Positions 1 to 9,203 of a stretch of 64,000 bases of DNA are shown here, one piece after another. The notes beneath the pieces are model-generated. The model saw nothing but the letters and a program-made list of their open reading frames with translations. It had not been told where the DNA came from and did no database searches. Both the position numbers and the translations under genes were made by a program. The first letter of the stretch is position 1, and every line of letters starts with the position of its first letter. This DNA is from JAUIIK01 sp963745675 (GTDB taxonomy: Bacteria; Chloroflexota; Chloroflexia; Thermomicrobiales; CFX8), in NCBI GenBank assembly GCA_963745675.1, contig CAVUYM010000014.1, positions 62,001 to 126,000 of the forward strand, read 5' to 3'.

Positions 1-420
1 TGCCTGATCGATCCAGTGTGCGTCTTCCAGAACGATCACGAGCGGGCATTGGTCGGACAGCGTGCCAAACAGATCCCTGGCACGCTCGAAGAGTGCAGGT
101 TGACTGCGGATGTCTTCGAGGTCGACGCCGTTCCTCAACTGCTCGGGTATCTCCAGCGAATGATTGCCGGAGTCGTATTGTTGGAGTGTCTCAATCCAGG
201 GCCAGTACGGTGAGAGTTCTGAGCCTTCGTAGCTGCGCCCGATGAGCACCATAGCTCCACTATGTTCGGCGAATTGCCGAAAATCGCGAACAAGCGCAGT
301 CTTGCCAATGCCAGCTGCGCCGCTAATAAATACGAGTCTGCCGCCCCGGGTAAGCGTTTCTTCATAGAGCTGCCGCAATGCGGCGCGTTCAGTATCTCGA
401 CCATAGAGCGCGGGCTGCAT
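1..420 (-). CDS. AAA-ATPase regulator, N-terminal part (runs off window)
   Basis: The first 140 residues of a minus-strand protein are visible; the rest lies before base 1. After a short lead-in (MQPALYGRDTERAALRQLY) there is a Walker A motif GAAGIGKT at about residues 33-40 and a Walker B-like VIVLEDAHWID near residue 128. This is the AAA_16 arrangement found at the start of LuxR-type (MalT/LAL) transcription regulators and of some adenylate-cyclase/ATPase signalling proteins. ATG at 420 is the only start: an in-frame TGA lies seven codons upstream. It follows the RTX-like gene on the same strand but is separated from it by a terminator. Which C-terminal output domain it has cannot be seen. 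Confidence 0.75.
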   Translation of the reverse strand, partial: MQPALYGRDTERAALRQLYEETLTRGGRLVFISGAAGIGKTALVRDFRQFAEHSGAMVLIGRSYEGSELSPYWPWIETLQQYDSGNHSLEIPEQLRNGVDLEDIRSQPALFERARDLFGTLSDQCPLVIVLEDAHWIDQA

Positions 421-547
421 GCGGTGATCCGTGGCATTTCAGCTAGTTAGCGAATTGGACTGGGATACAGCGCCGATGCACTGAGTGCGCAGAGTTTAGC
501 ATGGAGCGTCCTGTATGATCGCGCAGTCAACAGGCCATAAATGAAAA

Positions 548-572
548 GACAGCGCGGCTTGGCCGCGCTGTC
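548..572 (-). terminator. Rho-independent terminator of the RTX-like gene
   Basis: A perfect 11-bp inverted repeat (GACAGCGCGGC / GCCGCGCTGTC) with a 3-nt loop is followed on the minus strand by TTTTC. It lies 40 nt past the stop codon of the RTX-like gene and separates it from the ATPase gene. Confidence 0.8.
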
Positions 573-611
573 CTCCTGATAAACACGAGGTGTAGTTGGG
601 GATCTGAGAAG

Positions 612-1439
612 CTAGGGGACGAGGGTGTTGACGCCTGGTCCACCGTCGAGAGCGTCGGTGCCTTCTCCACCGTTCAGATAGTCGTTGCCATTCATTCCGA
701 AGAGGACGTCGTTACCCTGGTCGCCGTACATTTCGTCGTTGCCGTCGCCGCCATACAACTCATCGTGGCCGTAGCCACCACTCATCACATCGTCGCCAGT
801 ACCGCCCCAGAGAACGTCATTGGACTGATCGTCGAAGCCCGGGAAATAACCAGCTGCGCCCCAGAGGGTGTCGTTGCCGGCATCGCCGTAGAGCGTGTCC
901 GCGCCGAACCAGCCCAGTAGATAGTCATTACCATTGCCGCCATACAGAACATCGTCGCCGTCGCCACCCACCATGATGTCGTCGTTGTCGCCACCATAGA
1001 GCACGTCAGCGCCTGCGCCGCCATCCAGCTGATCGAGCCCTGCGCCACCGCTCAGGGTATCGTTGCCTGTATCCCCTACGAGCGAGTCATTACCGGCGTC
1101 ACCAAAGAGTGAATCGCTGCCGGTTCCGCCATAGAGGAAGTCGTTGCCGTCGTTGCCACAGATGATGTCGTTGCCACCATTCCCATATATCTTGTCGGTA
1201 CCTCCAAGTCCGACGATGACATCATCGCCACTGGTGCCCTGAATCGTGTCGTTCGCATCGGTCCCAACGATTGTCGCGAACTTGCCGCCGCAGACATGAA
1301 ACTTGAACGGAGCATTGATAGTTGGGGCTGCCGCCGCATGGCCAATCGATGCCACACCCGCAATCATGACGACCCCGGCGATTGCGAGCATCCGCGCTCG
1401 CTGGAACGAAAATCCTCGAAACAGTGTTTCCATGTGCAT
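612..1439 (-). CDS. Secreted RTX-like calcium-binding repeat protein
   Basis: A 275-residue protein. Residues 1-40 form a signal peptide with a basic start, a hydrophobic stretch (MLAIAGVVMIAGVASIG) and an Ala-rich cleavage region (HAAAAP). From about residue 55 nearly the whole protein is tandem nonapeptides of the GGxGxDxLx type (for example GGNGNDYLL, GGDGDDVLY), which fold as a Ca2+-loaded parallel beta-roll. No enzymatic domain is seen, so a structural, adhesive or matrix role outside the cell is more likely than a toxin. The start at 1439 is chosen because AAAGGAGG precedes it by 6 nt; the open frame extends further upstream to 1577 without a comparable ribosome binding site. It ends at a strong terminator and appears monocistronic. 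Confidence 0.8.
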   Translation of the reverse strand: MHMETLFRGFSFQRARMLAIAGVVMIAGVASIGHAAAAPTINAPFKFHVCGGKFATIVGTDANDTIQGTSGDDVIVGLGGTDKIYGNGGNDIICGNDGNDFLYGGTGSDSLFGDAGNDSLVGDTGNDTLSGGAGLDQLDGGAGADVLYGGDNDDIMVGGDGDDVLYGGNGNDYLLGWFGADTLYGDAGNDTLWGAAGYFPGFDDQSNDVLWGGTGDDVMSGGYGHDELYGGDGNDEMYGDQGNDVLFGMNGNDYLNGGEGTDALDGGPGVNTLVP

Positions 1440-1845
1440 ATCGCACCTCCTTTGTGCTTGGTCCTTTCTGGACCGTTGCGGCGATCTCCTTTGATCACCA
1501 TGTCCATACTTTATGGCCTGCGAGCTCGCTCCACATCCGCCAATATGCTCAATATGCCGAGCTAGCGAATCGAACACCGCGCTACGTACATGTACCTAGT
1601 GCGAGAAGCGGCCCAACGGGTTCTCACTTTCAATAAGGGTTCCCATAGTGTCTGACTGGCCCAGGCTGGCCACACTTATCGTCGCGTGTCTTTTGCTGGG
1701 CCGGGTGTCGAGCAAAGGAATTACCCTGCTGATCTTCCGTCCGGTGTCTCCGGGAGAGCGAAACCGACTTCATCTTGCGCATCCAGTGTGGGCCTGCGAC
1801 GATCTACTCTGGAGTAGAAGAAGAGACGCTGGGGAAGAGGGCGCA
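1440..1845. other. Divergent intergenic region
   Basis: About 400 bases between the RTX-like gene (minus) and the MetE-like gene (plus). It should hold both promoters. I see no clear sigma-70 boxes, repeat or RNA structure in it. The open frame running through 1648-1845 in phase with the MetE-like gene has no family resemblance. Confidence 0.4.
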
Positions 1846-2945
1846 ATGATGTATCGAGCCGACAATGTTGGGAGCCTACTGCGGCCCCTCGAACTGCTGC
1901 AGGCGCGTCAGGAATTCGAAGCAGGGGAAATCGGAGCCGCTGAGTTCAAGGCGATCGAGGATCGTGCCGTCGACTTCTGCATCCAGGTTCAGGAAGAGTC
2001 CGGTATTGACGTCATCTCCGATGGCGAGATGCGCCGCTCTGTCTTCGCCAGCCAGCTCGTTCAGGCGTCGGAAGGCTTCGAGCGTATCGAAGATAACTAC
2101 GTCGACTGGTATGACATGGACGGCAATCTGCAGCGCGATCCCGTCACCGTCGGCCTGACCGGCAAGATCAGAATGAAGCGGCGTCTTTCGGCTGAGGAAT
2201 TCACCTACTTGCGTTCGAAGACGGCGAAACCGACGAAGATGACGATTCCGACGCCGACGATGTACGCCTACTACTGGGTGCCCGGCGTTTCGGAGTCCGC
2301 CTATCCCAATCCAGCCGCGTACATGGCCGACGTCACCGATATCTTGCGCGATGAAGTAGCTGAACTGATCCGGCTTAGGTGCGAGATATATCCAGTTCGA
2401 TGCGCCGGAGTTTGGCATGATCCTCGATCCCCATCAGCAGGGGTGGTTCCAGTCGAAGGGCTTCGAAGTTGACTACATGCTTGACGATGGCATCGACATG
2501 ATCAATGCAATCATCGCCGGACACGATGCGGAAGATGTGACCTTTGCGCTACACGTCTGCCGCGGCAACGACGCCAATCGCTATATGGCGCGCGGCGGCT
2601 ACGACATGATCGCGCGCAAAGTATTCCAGCGCTGCGACGTCTCGCTGTTATTGCTCGAATACGACGACGACCGGTCGGGGAGTTTCGAGCCATTGTCCGA
2701 GGTCCCGGAGGATACGTCCGTCGTTCTCGGTCTGATTTCGACCAAGCGTGCCGAGATGGAGCGGGAAGATGAGCTGATCGCCCGGATCAATGAAGCTGCA
2801 CGATACATCCCGCTCGAACGGCTGGCGTTGAGCCCGCAGTGTGGCTTCGCCTCCGTCGCGAGCGGCAACCACCTCGGCTTCGAGAAGCAATCTGCCAAGC
2901 TGAAAGTTGACCGCCGACGTGGCCCGACGAGTCTGGGACAGATAG
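1846..2945 (+). CDS. MetE-like cobalamin-independent methionine synthase family protein (frameshifted)
   Basis: The reading starts at ATG 1846 (GGGAAGAGGG upstream) with MMYRADNVGSLLRP, the N-terminus typical of short MetE-C-like proteins of about 370 residues. Downstream are the barrel motifs YIQFDAPEFG, ALHVCRGN, LLEYDDDRSGSFEPL and LSPQCGF. They supply the His, Cys, Glu and Cys expected to hold the catalytic zinc. The family transfers a methyl group from methyltetrahydrofolate-type donors to a thiol; stand-alone short members are often of unknown substrate. Two single-base shifts break the frame: near 2379 (removing one base restores RLGARYIQFDAPEF) and near 2911 (restoring LTADVARRVWDR followed by TAG at 2943). 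Apart from these the protein is complete. Confidence 0.75.
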
Positions 2946-3013
2946 GCGACATATCCCAGCATGCTAGTCACCGCGAGGACATCCCCATCGCTATGCTACA
3001 TGCTGGAAATGGC

Positions 3014-3029
3014 GTAACAATTTTGTTAC
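3014..3029. promoter_or_regulatory. ArsR-type operator, copy 1
   Basis: The palindrome GTAACA-ATTT-TGTTAC lies 10 nt before the start codon of the ArsR-family gene. The same GTAACA-N4-TGTTAC pattern recurs at 3847-3864, before the monooxygenase gene, so autoregulation is likely. Confidence 0.65.
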
Positions 3030-3038
3030 TGTTGCGCC

Positions 3039-3371
3039 ATGAGTATTCAATCCTTGCCAGGCGATCCATTCGATGCGCTGGGTGACCCGAACCGCAGGGC
3101 GATTATCGAGTTGCTGCGATCTGGAGACAGGTCAGTCCAGGATATCGCCGACGAGTTGCCTATCAGTCGCCCGGCCGTCTCGCGCCATCTGCGCTTGCTG
3201 AAAGAAGCAGGGTTGGTGAGCTACGAATCCGAAGGCACGCGGCGGCTCTACCGGCTCCACGATGAGGGAATTCAGGCCGTTCAGACCTATCTCGAAGAGG
3301 TCTGGGGCGATGTCGCGACACGCTTTCGGATATTTGCGGAAAACACGGAAGTGGATGGCGAGGGCTCATGA
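3039..3371 (+). CDS. ArsR-family winged-helix repressor
   Basis: A 110-residue regulator. It opens with FDALGDPNRRAIIELLRSGD, the classic ArsR helix 1-2 sequence, followed by the recognition helix region (ELPISRPAVSRHLRLLKEAG) and the wing (GLVSYESEGTRRLYRL). It lacks the paired cysteines of metal sensors and belongs to the subgroup usually encoded next to AHSA1/SRPBCC proteins. The next gene is exactly such a protein and its ATG overlaps this stop by 4 nt (ATGA). The palindrome at 3014-3029 sits directly upstream, so the protein probably represses its own operon and, through the copy at 3842-3869, the monooxygenase gene. The ligand is not evident. Confidence 0.85.
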   Translation: MSIQSLPGDPFDALGDPNRRAIIELLRSGDRSVQDIADELPISRPAVSRHLRLLKEAGLVSYESEGTRRLYRLHDEGIQAVQTYLEEVWGDVATRFRIFAENTEVDGEGS

Positions 3372-3886
3372 TCGAACCGTTGCGCATCTCCTTCACCGTC
3401 GAGTGCAGCCGCCAGCACGCGTTCGATGTCTGGACTCGACGCACCACCTCCTGGTGGCCCAAAGATCACACAATTTCGAACGATACGAACGCGAAGGTGA
3501 CGATCGAGCCATTTGTCGGCGGCCGCATTCTGGAAAGCGCGCCCGGCGGCAGCGAACACGAATGGGGCGAGATCGTCGAATGGCAGCCACCTCAGCGCTT
3601 TGCCTATCACTGGTACATCAACATCGGACGCTAGCGATGCGTTCTCTCGTCGAGATCGAGTTTCAGGATATCGATGCCGGAACGCGAATCGACATCAACC
3701 ATAGCGGCTGGGATCGCCTGGGTCGTGGGGTCAGAGATGCGCCAACTCAACCAGGGTGGCTGGGACGCGATCATCCCTCATTTCGTTGACGCTTGCCGCA
3801 GCGCCCGGCACTCTAACATCACCAGCACAGAAGACTCGACGCAAATGGTAACAAATCTGTTACCATTTGGCGTGGATCCATTCTAA
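3368..3886 (+). CDS. SRPBCC (AHSA1-like) domain protein (frameshifted)
   Basis: Residues 1-88 read as the N-terminal half of an AHSA1-type START/SRPBCC fold (RISFTVECSRQHAFDVWT, TSWWPKDHTI, EWGEIVEWQPPQRFAYHW). A stop at 3632 interrupts it, but the rest follows in other frames: SLVEIEFQDIDAGTRIDINH then SGWDRLG, and after a second shift near 3735 RQLNQGGWDAIIPHFVDACR. About 150 residues is normal for the family. These proteins bind small hydrophobic ligands and are typically controlled by the adjacent ArsR repressor. The end coordinate is uncertain because the last open frame runs through the downstream operator; the true stop may lie near 3830. Confidence 0.7.
3842..3869. promoter_or_regulatory. 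ArsR-type operator, copy 2
   Basis: A perfect 12-bp inverted repeat, CAAATGGTAACA / TGTTACCATTTG, with a 4-nt spacer. Its core GTAACA-N4-TGTTAC is the same as in the copy at 3014-3029. It lies about 75 nt before the ABM monooxygenase start codon, a suitable promoter position. Confidence 0.65.
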
Positions 3887-3943
3887 TGAGTGCTATCTGG
3901 GTATCGCGCGCTACTCAGAGCACAAAGCGAAAGAGGTTGGCCT

Positions 3944-4252
3944 ATGTCCAGGGTCGTCGTTCGATACAAGACGAAGCCCGAACATGCCGACGAGAATCAG
4001 AAGCTCGTTGAAGCGGTGTATGAAGAATTCGCCCGCGATGAGCCAGATGGATTGCGCTATGCGACCATGCGGCTCGACGACGGCGTCACCTTCCTTCACA
4101 TCGCCGAAATAGAGGCTGAAGAAGGGAGGAATCCCCTCGGAGATACTGCAGCGTTCAAGCGGTTTCAAGAGAACATCGCTGCACGGTGCGACGAGCCACC
4201 GGTCGCCTACCAAGGTTCGCTGGTTGGTTCGTTCCGAATGTTTGCAGATTAA
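3944..4252 (+). CDS. Antibiotic biosynthesis monooxygenase (ABM) family protein
   Basis: A 102-residue protein with the dimeric alpha/beta-barrel pattern of ABM/YgiN-like proteins: MSRVVVRYKTKPEHADENQK, LRYATMRLDDGVTFLHIAEI and FQENIAARCDEPP. Such proteins oxidise quinone-like or other aromatic substrates without a cofactor, or simply bind them. The start at ATG 3944 is preceded by AAAGAGG. The in-frame extension to 3890 lacks a ribosome binding site. The palindrome at 3842-3869 suggests that it belongs to the small regulon of the ArsR repressor at 3039. Confidence 0.75.
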   Translation: MSRVVVRYKTKPEHADENQKLVEAVYEEFARDEPDGLRYATMRLDDGVTFLHIAEIEAEEGRNPLGDTAAFKRFQENIAARCDEPPVAYQGSLVGSFRMFAD

Positions 4253-4266
4253 GATGACATAACGTG

Positions 4267-4321
4267 CGAGAAACCTCTCCGGCAATTCCCAGTCCCCCTG
4301 CGGTTGCCGGAGTGGTTCTCG
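4267..4321. terminator. Hairpin between convergent genes
   Basis: A 19-nt arm (4267-4285) pairs with 4304-4321 (core CTCCGGCAA / TTGCCGGAG) with one mismatch and one bulge. It lies just after the ABM gene and faces the small membrane-protein gene from the other strand, so it probably ends transcription in both directions. No long T-run is present. Confidence 0.45.
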
Positions 4322-4347
4322 TCATACTTGATCCAGGCGACACTGCG

Positions 4348-4495
4348 CTAGCGAAAGCGGCCGCGTCCGAATACCGCGCCCAGAATGATCATGATCAGCA
4401 GCGCGATCAGAATCAAGCGTAGAACGCCTTCAAGAACGAATCGCTCCGCCTCCGACAAATAGTAACAACACAATGATCAGTACCAGCAACAGCAC
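4348..4495 (-). CDS. Small two-span membrane protein (frameshifted)
   Basis: GGAAAGGAG precedes a GTG at 4495 by 6 nt. The first 21 residues are almost wholly hydrophobic (VLLLVLIIVLLLFVGGG) and stop at a TGA. Removing one base near 4440 continues into RFVLEGVLRLILIALLIMII and then LGAVFGRGRFR with a TAG at 4348. This gives a roughly 49-residue protein with two membrane segments and a basic tail. I do not recognise the family. The good ribosome binding site and the two matching hydrophobic halves support a real gene, but it could instead be a 21-residue peptide. Confidence 0.4.
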
Positions 4496-4690
4496 ATCAG
4501 ACTCCTTTCCCGAGCAATGAAAGAAGCGTAGGGTACGCGCCTCTTTGCGCACGAGATGCCTGGTAACGGTGACAGGTAGGTTTGAGGGCACAAAATTTAG
4601 ATCATGCGGATACGTGTCGGCTGCCTGCATACATGAGAGTGCGAAGCTGGCGGCGCAATCGGCTTGGTTGAGCATCGGAACCTAAGAACA

Positions 4691-4716
4691 CCCCCGCGAC
4701 CGGCTGGTCGCGAGGG
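4691..4716 (-). terminator. Terminator of the LppM-like gene
   Basis: CCCCGCGACC pairs with GGTCGCGAGG around the loop GGCT, directly after the stop codon at 4733 on the minus strand. The T-tract on that strand is weak. Confidence 0.5.
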
Positions 4717-4732
4717 TATCTCGTTGACGGTA

Positions 4733-5753
4733 CTAGCGTTGCGGTTTTTCGGTGTCGTCTTCCATCGGAGCGTCTGCCGCTGAACCGTCATCTAGTGGAC
4801 CATCAGCTTCTGAAAGATCGTCGAATGGGGCGTCAACTTCAGGATCATCTTCCAGTGCGGGCATCAGCTTCAGGAGCGTCCGCTTCGGGAACCGTCGCCA
4901 TTGAAGGCTGGGTTGGCTGATCGGCACCATAGGATGCAGGCGGGGGAGCAACTGCAGGGCCGCTTGGCGTTACTGTCGCAGGGGCTGTACCGCGTCGGTT
5001 CATGAAGATGAAGAAGACGACCGCGGCCAGAGCGATCAGACCGAGAGCGATGATACCGACGACGACAAGTATGGGAAGCAGATTCGAGCTGTCGCTTCCG
5101 CTGGATGTCGCAGCAGCGAGGGTTGCTGATCCTTCGAGCGGTAAGTCCCAGGTAATTGTGCCATCGCTCCCGACGCGCCCATTCGTCGCATCCTCGTCGA
5201 CTTTCGCCTGGAACCTGGCAGTGTAGGTGAACTCGAAAATCGTATCGAGGCTGAGTCCGAGATCCTCGTGCCGCCAATGTCCTCTCCGGCGGTATTGGTC
5301 AAGGCCGACCCGTCAACGGTGAGATCGATGGTGTAGTCATCGCCGTCTTTCTCAAATGTTCCTGAGAAGGGCGATACCTCTTCGCCGTCGGCTGCCCCGG
5401 CATTGAACATGGCGTTGAGCTGATCGCCGAGATTCGACGAATCGTCGACATCCTGGATGATACGAACACCGACGATGTCGCCGTCTTCTATGCGCTCGAC
5501 CCGAAAGCCTTCGGCGCTTGCTTCCTGTTCCGATCTGGTCGAAATTCTCGAGGGGATCGACACCGCCTGAGCCGAGATCTCCGAGGTCGCCCAGGGCGCC
5601 CATATCAATGGTGAAGGCCATCGAGTGGGTCGCTCCGCCGTCTTCGTTGAATTCGCTCTCAAGTTCCATCGAAACGCAGGAACTCAAGACGAACATCGTC
5701 GCGATCAAGGACAGGAGTTTCAAGAGGAGCCGGAATCTCAATTGCGCGCGCAT
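4733..5753 (-). CDS. LppM-like membrane-anchored lipoprotein (frameshifted)
   Basis: The start at 5753 (GAAAGGTGA upstream) gives a lipoprotein signal peptide: MRAQLRFRLLLK, a hydrophobic core, and the lipobox LSSC. The mature part begins SMELESEFNEDGGATHSMAF and continues as the beta-rich LppM/DUF3153 domain (EGFRVERIEDGDIVGVRIIQ, FEKDGDDYTIDLTVDG, VGSDGTITWDLPLEG). A C-terminal membrane helix follows (LLPILVVVGIIALGLIALAA), then a Pro/Ala-rich segment and a very acidic tail ending EDDTEKPQR. At least three single-base shifts break it, near 5520, 5270 and 4880. Actinobacterial LppM proteins affect cell-surface lipids; the function here is unknown. The gene is flanked by a terminator and appears monocistronic. 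Confidence 0.6.
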
Positions 5754-5835
5754 GCGGGCGTTCACCTTTCCCGATTCTGGTTCGTACGTATGCCCACTTT
5801 GGCCGAACACTACCACGCTGTTGGATCGGCCGTCA

Positions 5836-6778
5836 TCACCCGTTGGTTAGTATGTCGGCTAGCAGCAGTGGATCAATGCTGCCGCCACTAACGACGCAGA
5901 CAGTCTTTCCGCGTTGATCGAGATCGGTGGCCAGCGCCGCCGCGACAGATAGTGCGGCGGCGGGTTCGGCGACAATCTTGTTCTTCGTCGCCAGTAGAAA
6001 TATGGCGGCTCGTGTCTCATCATCCGGGACAGTCACGACTCGTCCAGCAGAACACGCACGGCGGCCAGCGTCTCTTCGAAAACGAACGGTGAGCCGGCGC
6101 TGTCGACTATCGTGTCGCATTCCATCGGATCGAGATTCCCAGTATGTCAGAGCGCGTGCAATCGCGCAACAACCCTCCGGCTCTACCCCGATGACCCGTA
6201 CGTCCGGCCGGAGCGCCTTTATCGCGGCAGCGACCCCGGTCGACAATCCCCCTCCGCCGAGCGGGGCGTAGACAGTCTGAACGTCATCGAGATCTTCCAG
6301 AATCTCAAGCCCGATCGTGCCGTTTCCCGATGACACGCGCTTGTCTCGGAACGGGTGAATGAAGCCTGGAGAGTCATTGAAACGGTCATCTTCCATCGCC
6401 GTGAAAAGATCATGACGTGGGAGGAACTCAACGCTTGCCCCGAATGCGCGGGTGGCATCGATCTTCGTCTGAGGCGCGCCTTCGGGCATGATCGCCCTCG
6501 CCGGAATCCCGAAGCGAGCGGCGGACCATGCAACCGCCTGAGACATATTGCCGGTGCTGATCGTAAACGCCGATGTCAACCGGATTCTGCTCCATCATCT
6601 GCGAGAGTGCATTGTAGGCGCCGCGAAGTTTGAAGGAGCCAATAGGCTGAAATACCTCGGGTTTGATCCAGATCTCGTGCTCGGGGAGTCCCCCCAGACG
6701 TAGCAGTGGAGTCCGCACCGCAACCCCGCGTAGCCGTTCTCTGGCCGCCTCAATCGTCGCGAGATTCAAAACGCTCAT
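5836..6778 (-). CDS. Threonine dehydratase/serine racemase-like PLP enzyme (frameshifted)
   Basis: A fold-type II PLP enzyme of about 315 residues. The N-terminus has RTPLLRLGGLPEHEIWIKPE and the PLP-lysine motif QPIGSFKLRGAYNA. These are followed by FTISTGNMSQAVAWSA (the asparagine loop over the cofactor), APLGGGGLSTGVAAAIKAL (phosphate-binding glycine loop) and KIVAEPAAALSVAA. This matches catabolic threonine/serine ammonia-lyases, which make 2-oxobutanoate or pyruvate plus ammonia. There is no C-terminal ACT domain, so allosteric control by isoleucine is unlikely. The start at 6778 is preceded by GGAGGG. At least three frame breaks occur (near 6570, 6140 and 6050). Between the latter two the true reading contains DTIVDSAGSPFVFEETLAAV. 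Confidence 0.75.
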
Positions 6779-6905
6779 CTTGCCCTCCAATAGCTCCGGA
6801 TGCCGGACTACGCTGAACTGAAAGACTAGCCCAGATCGGATAGCTTGAGCGAACGGTGATCCGGCTGGCTACAATTGCCAGCCGTAGTGTCTATGGGGGA
6901 ACGCA

Positions 6906-9203
6906 ATGGATCAAGTTGTGCGACGTCGAGCGATGATACTGGCGATTTTGTCGCTCTTGCTGATTCCAGCCCAGGTGGCTGCAACAGATTTGGACCCGGG
7001 CAGCCCCGCGCGCGGGAGTCATCTGGCGTTCACTCCGGATCATGTCGAACTCGAGATTTCGGAATATGTCGGTGGATTTGTAAAGCCTGTACATGTGACG
7101 AACGCGGGCGACGGTTCGGGCCGGCTCTTCGTATCGGAACTTGCCGGCGTCGTCCGTATCGTCGAGGATGGCCAGAGTACTTCCGGAGCCGTTTCTGGAC
7201 ATCAGTGACATCGTCCGTGATGAGGATGGAGAGCAAGGCTTTTTCTCGATCGAGTTCCATCCGGACTTTGCATCAAACGGCTACTTCTATGCGGTGTACA
7301 CCAAGCAGCCCGATGGAGCTGACGTGCTGGCTCGTTTCCAGGTATCGCAAGACGATCCAAACCGGGCCGACCCTGATTCGCTGCTCGAAATCCTTTCAAT
7401 CCCCGACCGCTTCGGCAGCCACAACGGCGGCGATATCGCCTTCGGCCCCGATGGTTATCTCTACTACTCGAATGGCGACGAAGGTGACGACAGCAGGGCG
7501 CGGGTGCATGCCCAGGACGGCCATTCGATCTATGGCAAGATGCTCCGTCTCGATGTTGACAGTGCCGAACCATATGCCATTCCGCCGGATAATCCCTTTG
7601 TCGATGATCCCGAGGTGCTCGATGAGATCTGGTCGATTGGACTGCGCAATCCCTGGCGCTTCAGCTTCGATCCTGAAACGGGCGATTTCTACATTGGTGA
7701 TGTCGGCCAGTCGACCTGGGAAGAGATCGATTTCGAGCCTGCCGGCAGTCCCGGTGGTCTGAATTACGGCTGGGATTTGATGGAGGGCTTCGCCTGTTTT
7801 CCCGAAGACGTCACCGAGTGTGACAAGACCGGCCTGACTCCACCGATACTGGCCTATTCACATCTGGGTGGTCAGGGTGTTCGCGACGGTTGCACCGTTG
7901 TTGGTGGCGAGGTCTATCGTGGCGAAGCGTTTCCCTATATGGACGGGGCGTACATCTTTGCTGACTGGTGTGAGGGACGGGTCTGGGCCGGTTATCGTGA
8001 TGATAACGACGAGTGGCAAATGACCCAAATCCTCGATTCCTTCATCAATTGGACTTCGATCGGCGCAGACGAATCAGGTGAGCTCTACGGCACGGACCTG
8101 ATTGGAGGGCGGCTGTTTCGGTTTGGATTTAGTCAGACCGCCCCGCCCGTTCTGATCGAAATGAGTCCTTCGGTGGTGATCCCCAATGGTTCTGATGTCG
8201 AAATTGCGATTTTCGGCCAGGGATTTAGCGAAACATCCGAAGCACTCTGGGATGGCAGTCCATTGCAAACGTCCTTCGAGCACTCGGAGGCAGTAGTTGC
8301 GACTGTTCCCGACGATTTGCTCGGTGAGCCAGGTGATCACATCATCACAGTGCGAAACACGAGCGATGGGGAGACTTCAAACGGACTCGTATTTGTCGTC
8401 GGTGACGGTCCCTTCATCAACGATAGTTTTGAAGCGCTCTGGAACCGTACCGATGAATTGGTGAGCGATGGTTCCGTACCCCGCACCTGGATTTGGGGGC
8501 CAGAGCCGACATCTGGGGCCGTTTGGTTTTGAGCCGCTATGAGCAAAGCCCGGACGGTCGTCGCCTGGTTCTCTATTTCGACAAGAGCCGGATGGAAATT
8601 ACGTATCCGAATAATGACTCGACGACCAACTGGTATGTCACAAATGGCTTACTTGTCGTCGAGTTGATGACCGGTCAGGTACAGGTTGGTGATGATTCGT
8701 TTATCGAGCTGGAACCGGCAAACATAAACGTGGCTGGAGACCCCAGCATAGAAATGGGGGTCACGTACGCCACGCTTGCCGACTTGCGAGATGCGCCGGC
8801 CCTTGCGGAACGTACGTTGATAACAACTGTCCTGGCAGCCGACGGCAGCACTTCAAACGATGGTTCGCTGGCACAACTGGGAGTTCGTGCGGGACCTCTA
8901 TCACTTGAAACGGGCCACCGTACGGCGTCGGTCTTCTGGGACTTCATGACCTCCGAGGGCGTGGTCCTCGAGGACGGCACAGCAGACGAAGCACCTCTTT
9001 TCGAAAATCCTTACTTTGCAACGGGATTACCGGTTACTGAAGCGTACTGGACGATGGTTGAAGTCGGTGGCACACCTCATCAAGTTCTGTTGCAATGTTT
9101 TGAGCGACGGTGTCTAACATTCACACCCGCGAACGATCCCGGCTGGCAGGTCGAGGCGGGTAACGTTGGTCTCCATTATCTCGACTGGCGCTATGGGCGA
9201 TGA
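6906..9203 (+). CDS. Secreted PQQ-type sugar dehydrogenase with IPT and C-terminal 'FDKSRMEI' domain (frameshifted)
   Basis: A signal peptide (residues 1-26, MILAILSLLLIPAQVA) leads into a six-bladed glucose/sorbosone dehydrogenase domain (GSDH). Its usual elements are present: LFVSELAGVVRIVEDGQ, EQGFFSIEFHPDFASNGYFY, FGSHNGGDIAFGPDGYLYYS, DEIWSIGLRNPWRFSFDP and YIFADWCEGRVWAGY. An IPT/TIG immunoglobulin-like domain follows (8150-8400). From about 8410 comes a 260-residue domain (RTWIWGPEP, YFDKSRMEITYPN, TNGLLVVELMTGQ, QCFERRCLTFTP) that recurs in the caspase-like protein at 25077. The enzyme should oxidise extracellular sugars with PQQ. Frame breaks lie near 7180 and 8520. The start has GGGGGA five bases upstream. 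The Rieske gene overlaps the stop by 4 nt, which suggests an electron partner. Confidence 0.8.

Noticed and set aside
7141..7209. TGA that ends the first frame of the sugar dehydrogenase, considered as a further Sec codon
   Set aside because: The protein continues in a different frame, not after the TGA, so this is a frameshift and not Sec.
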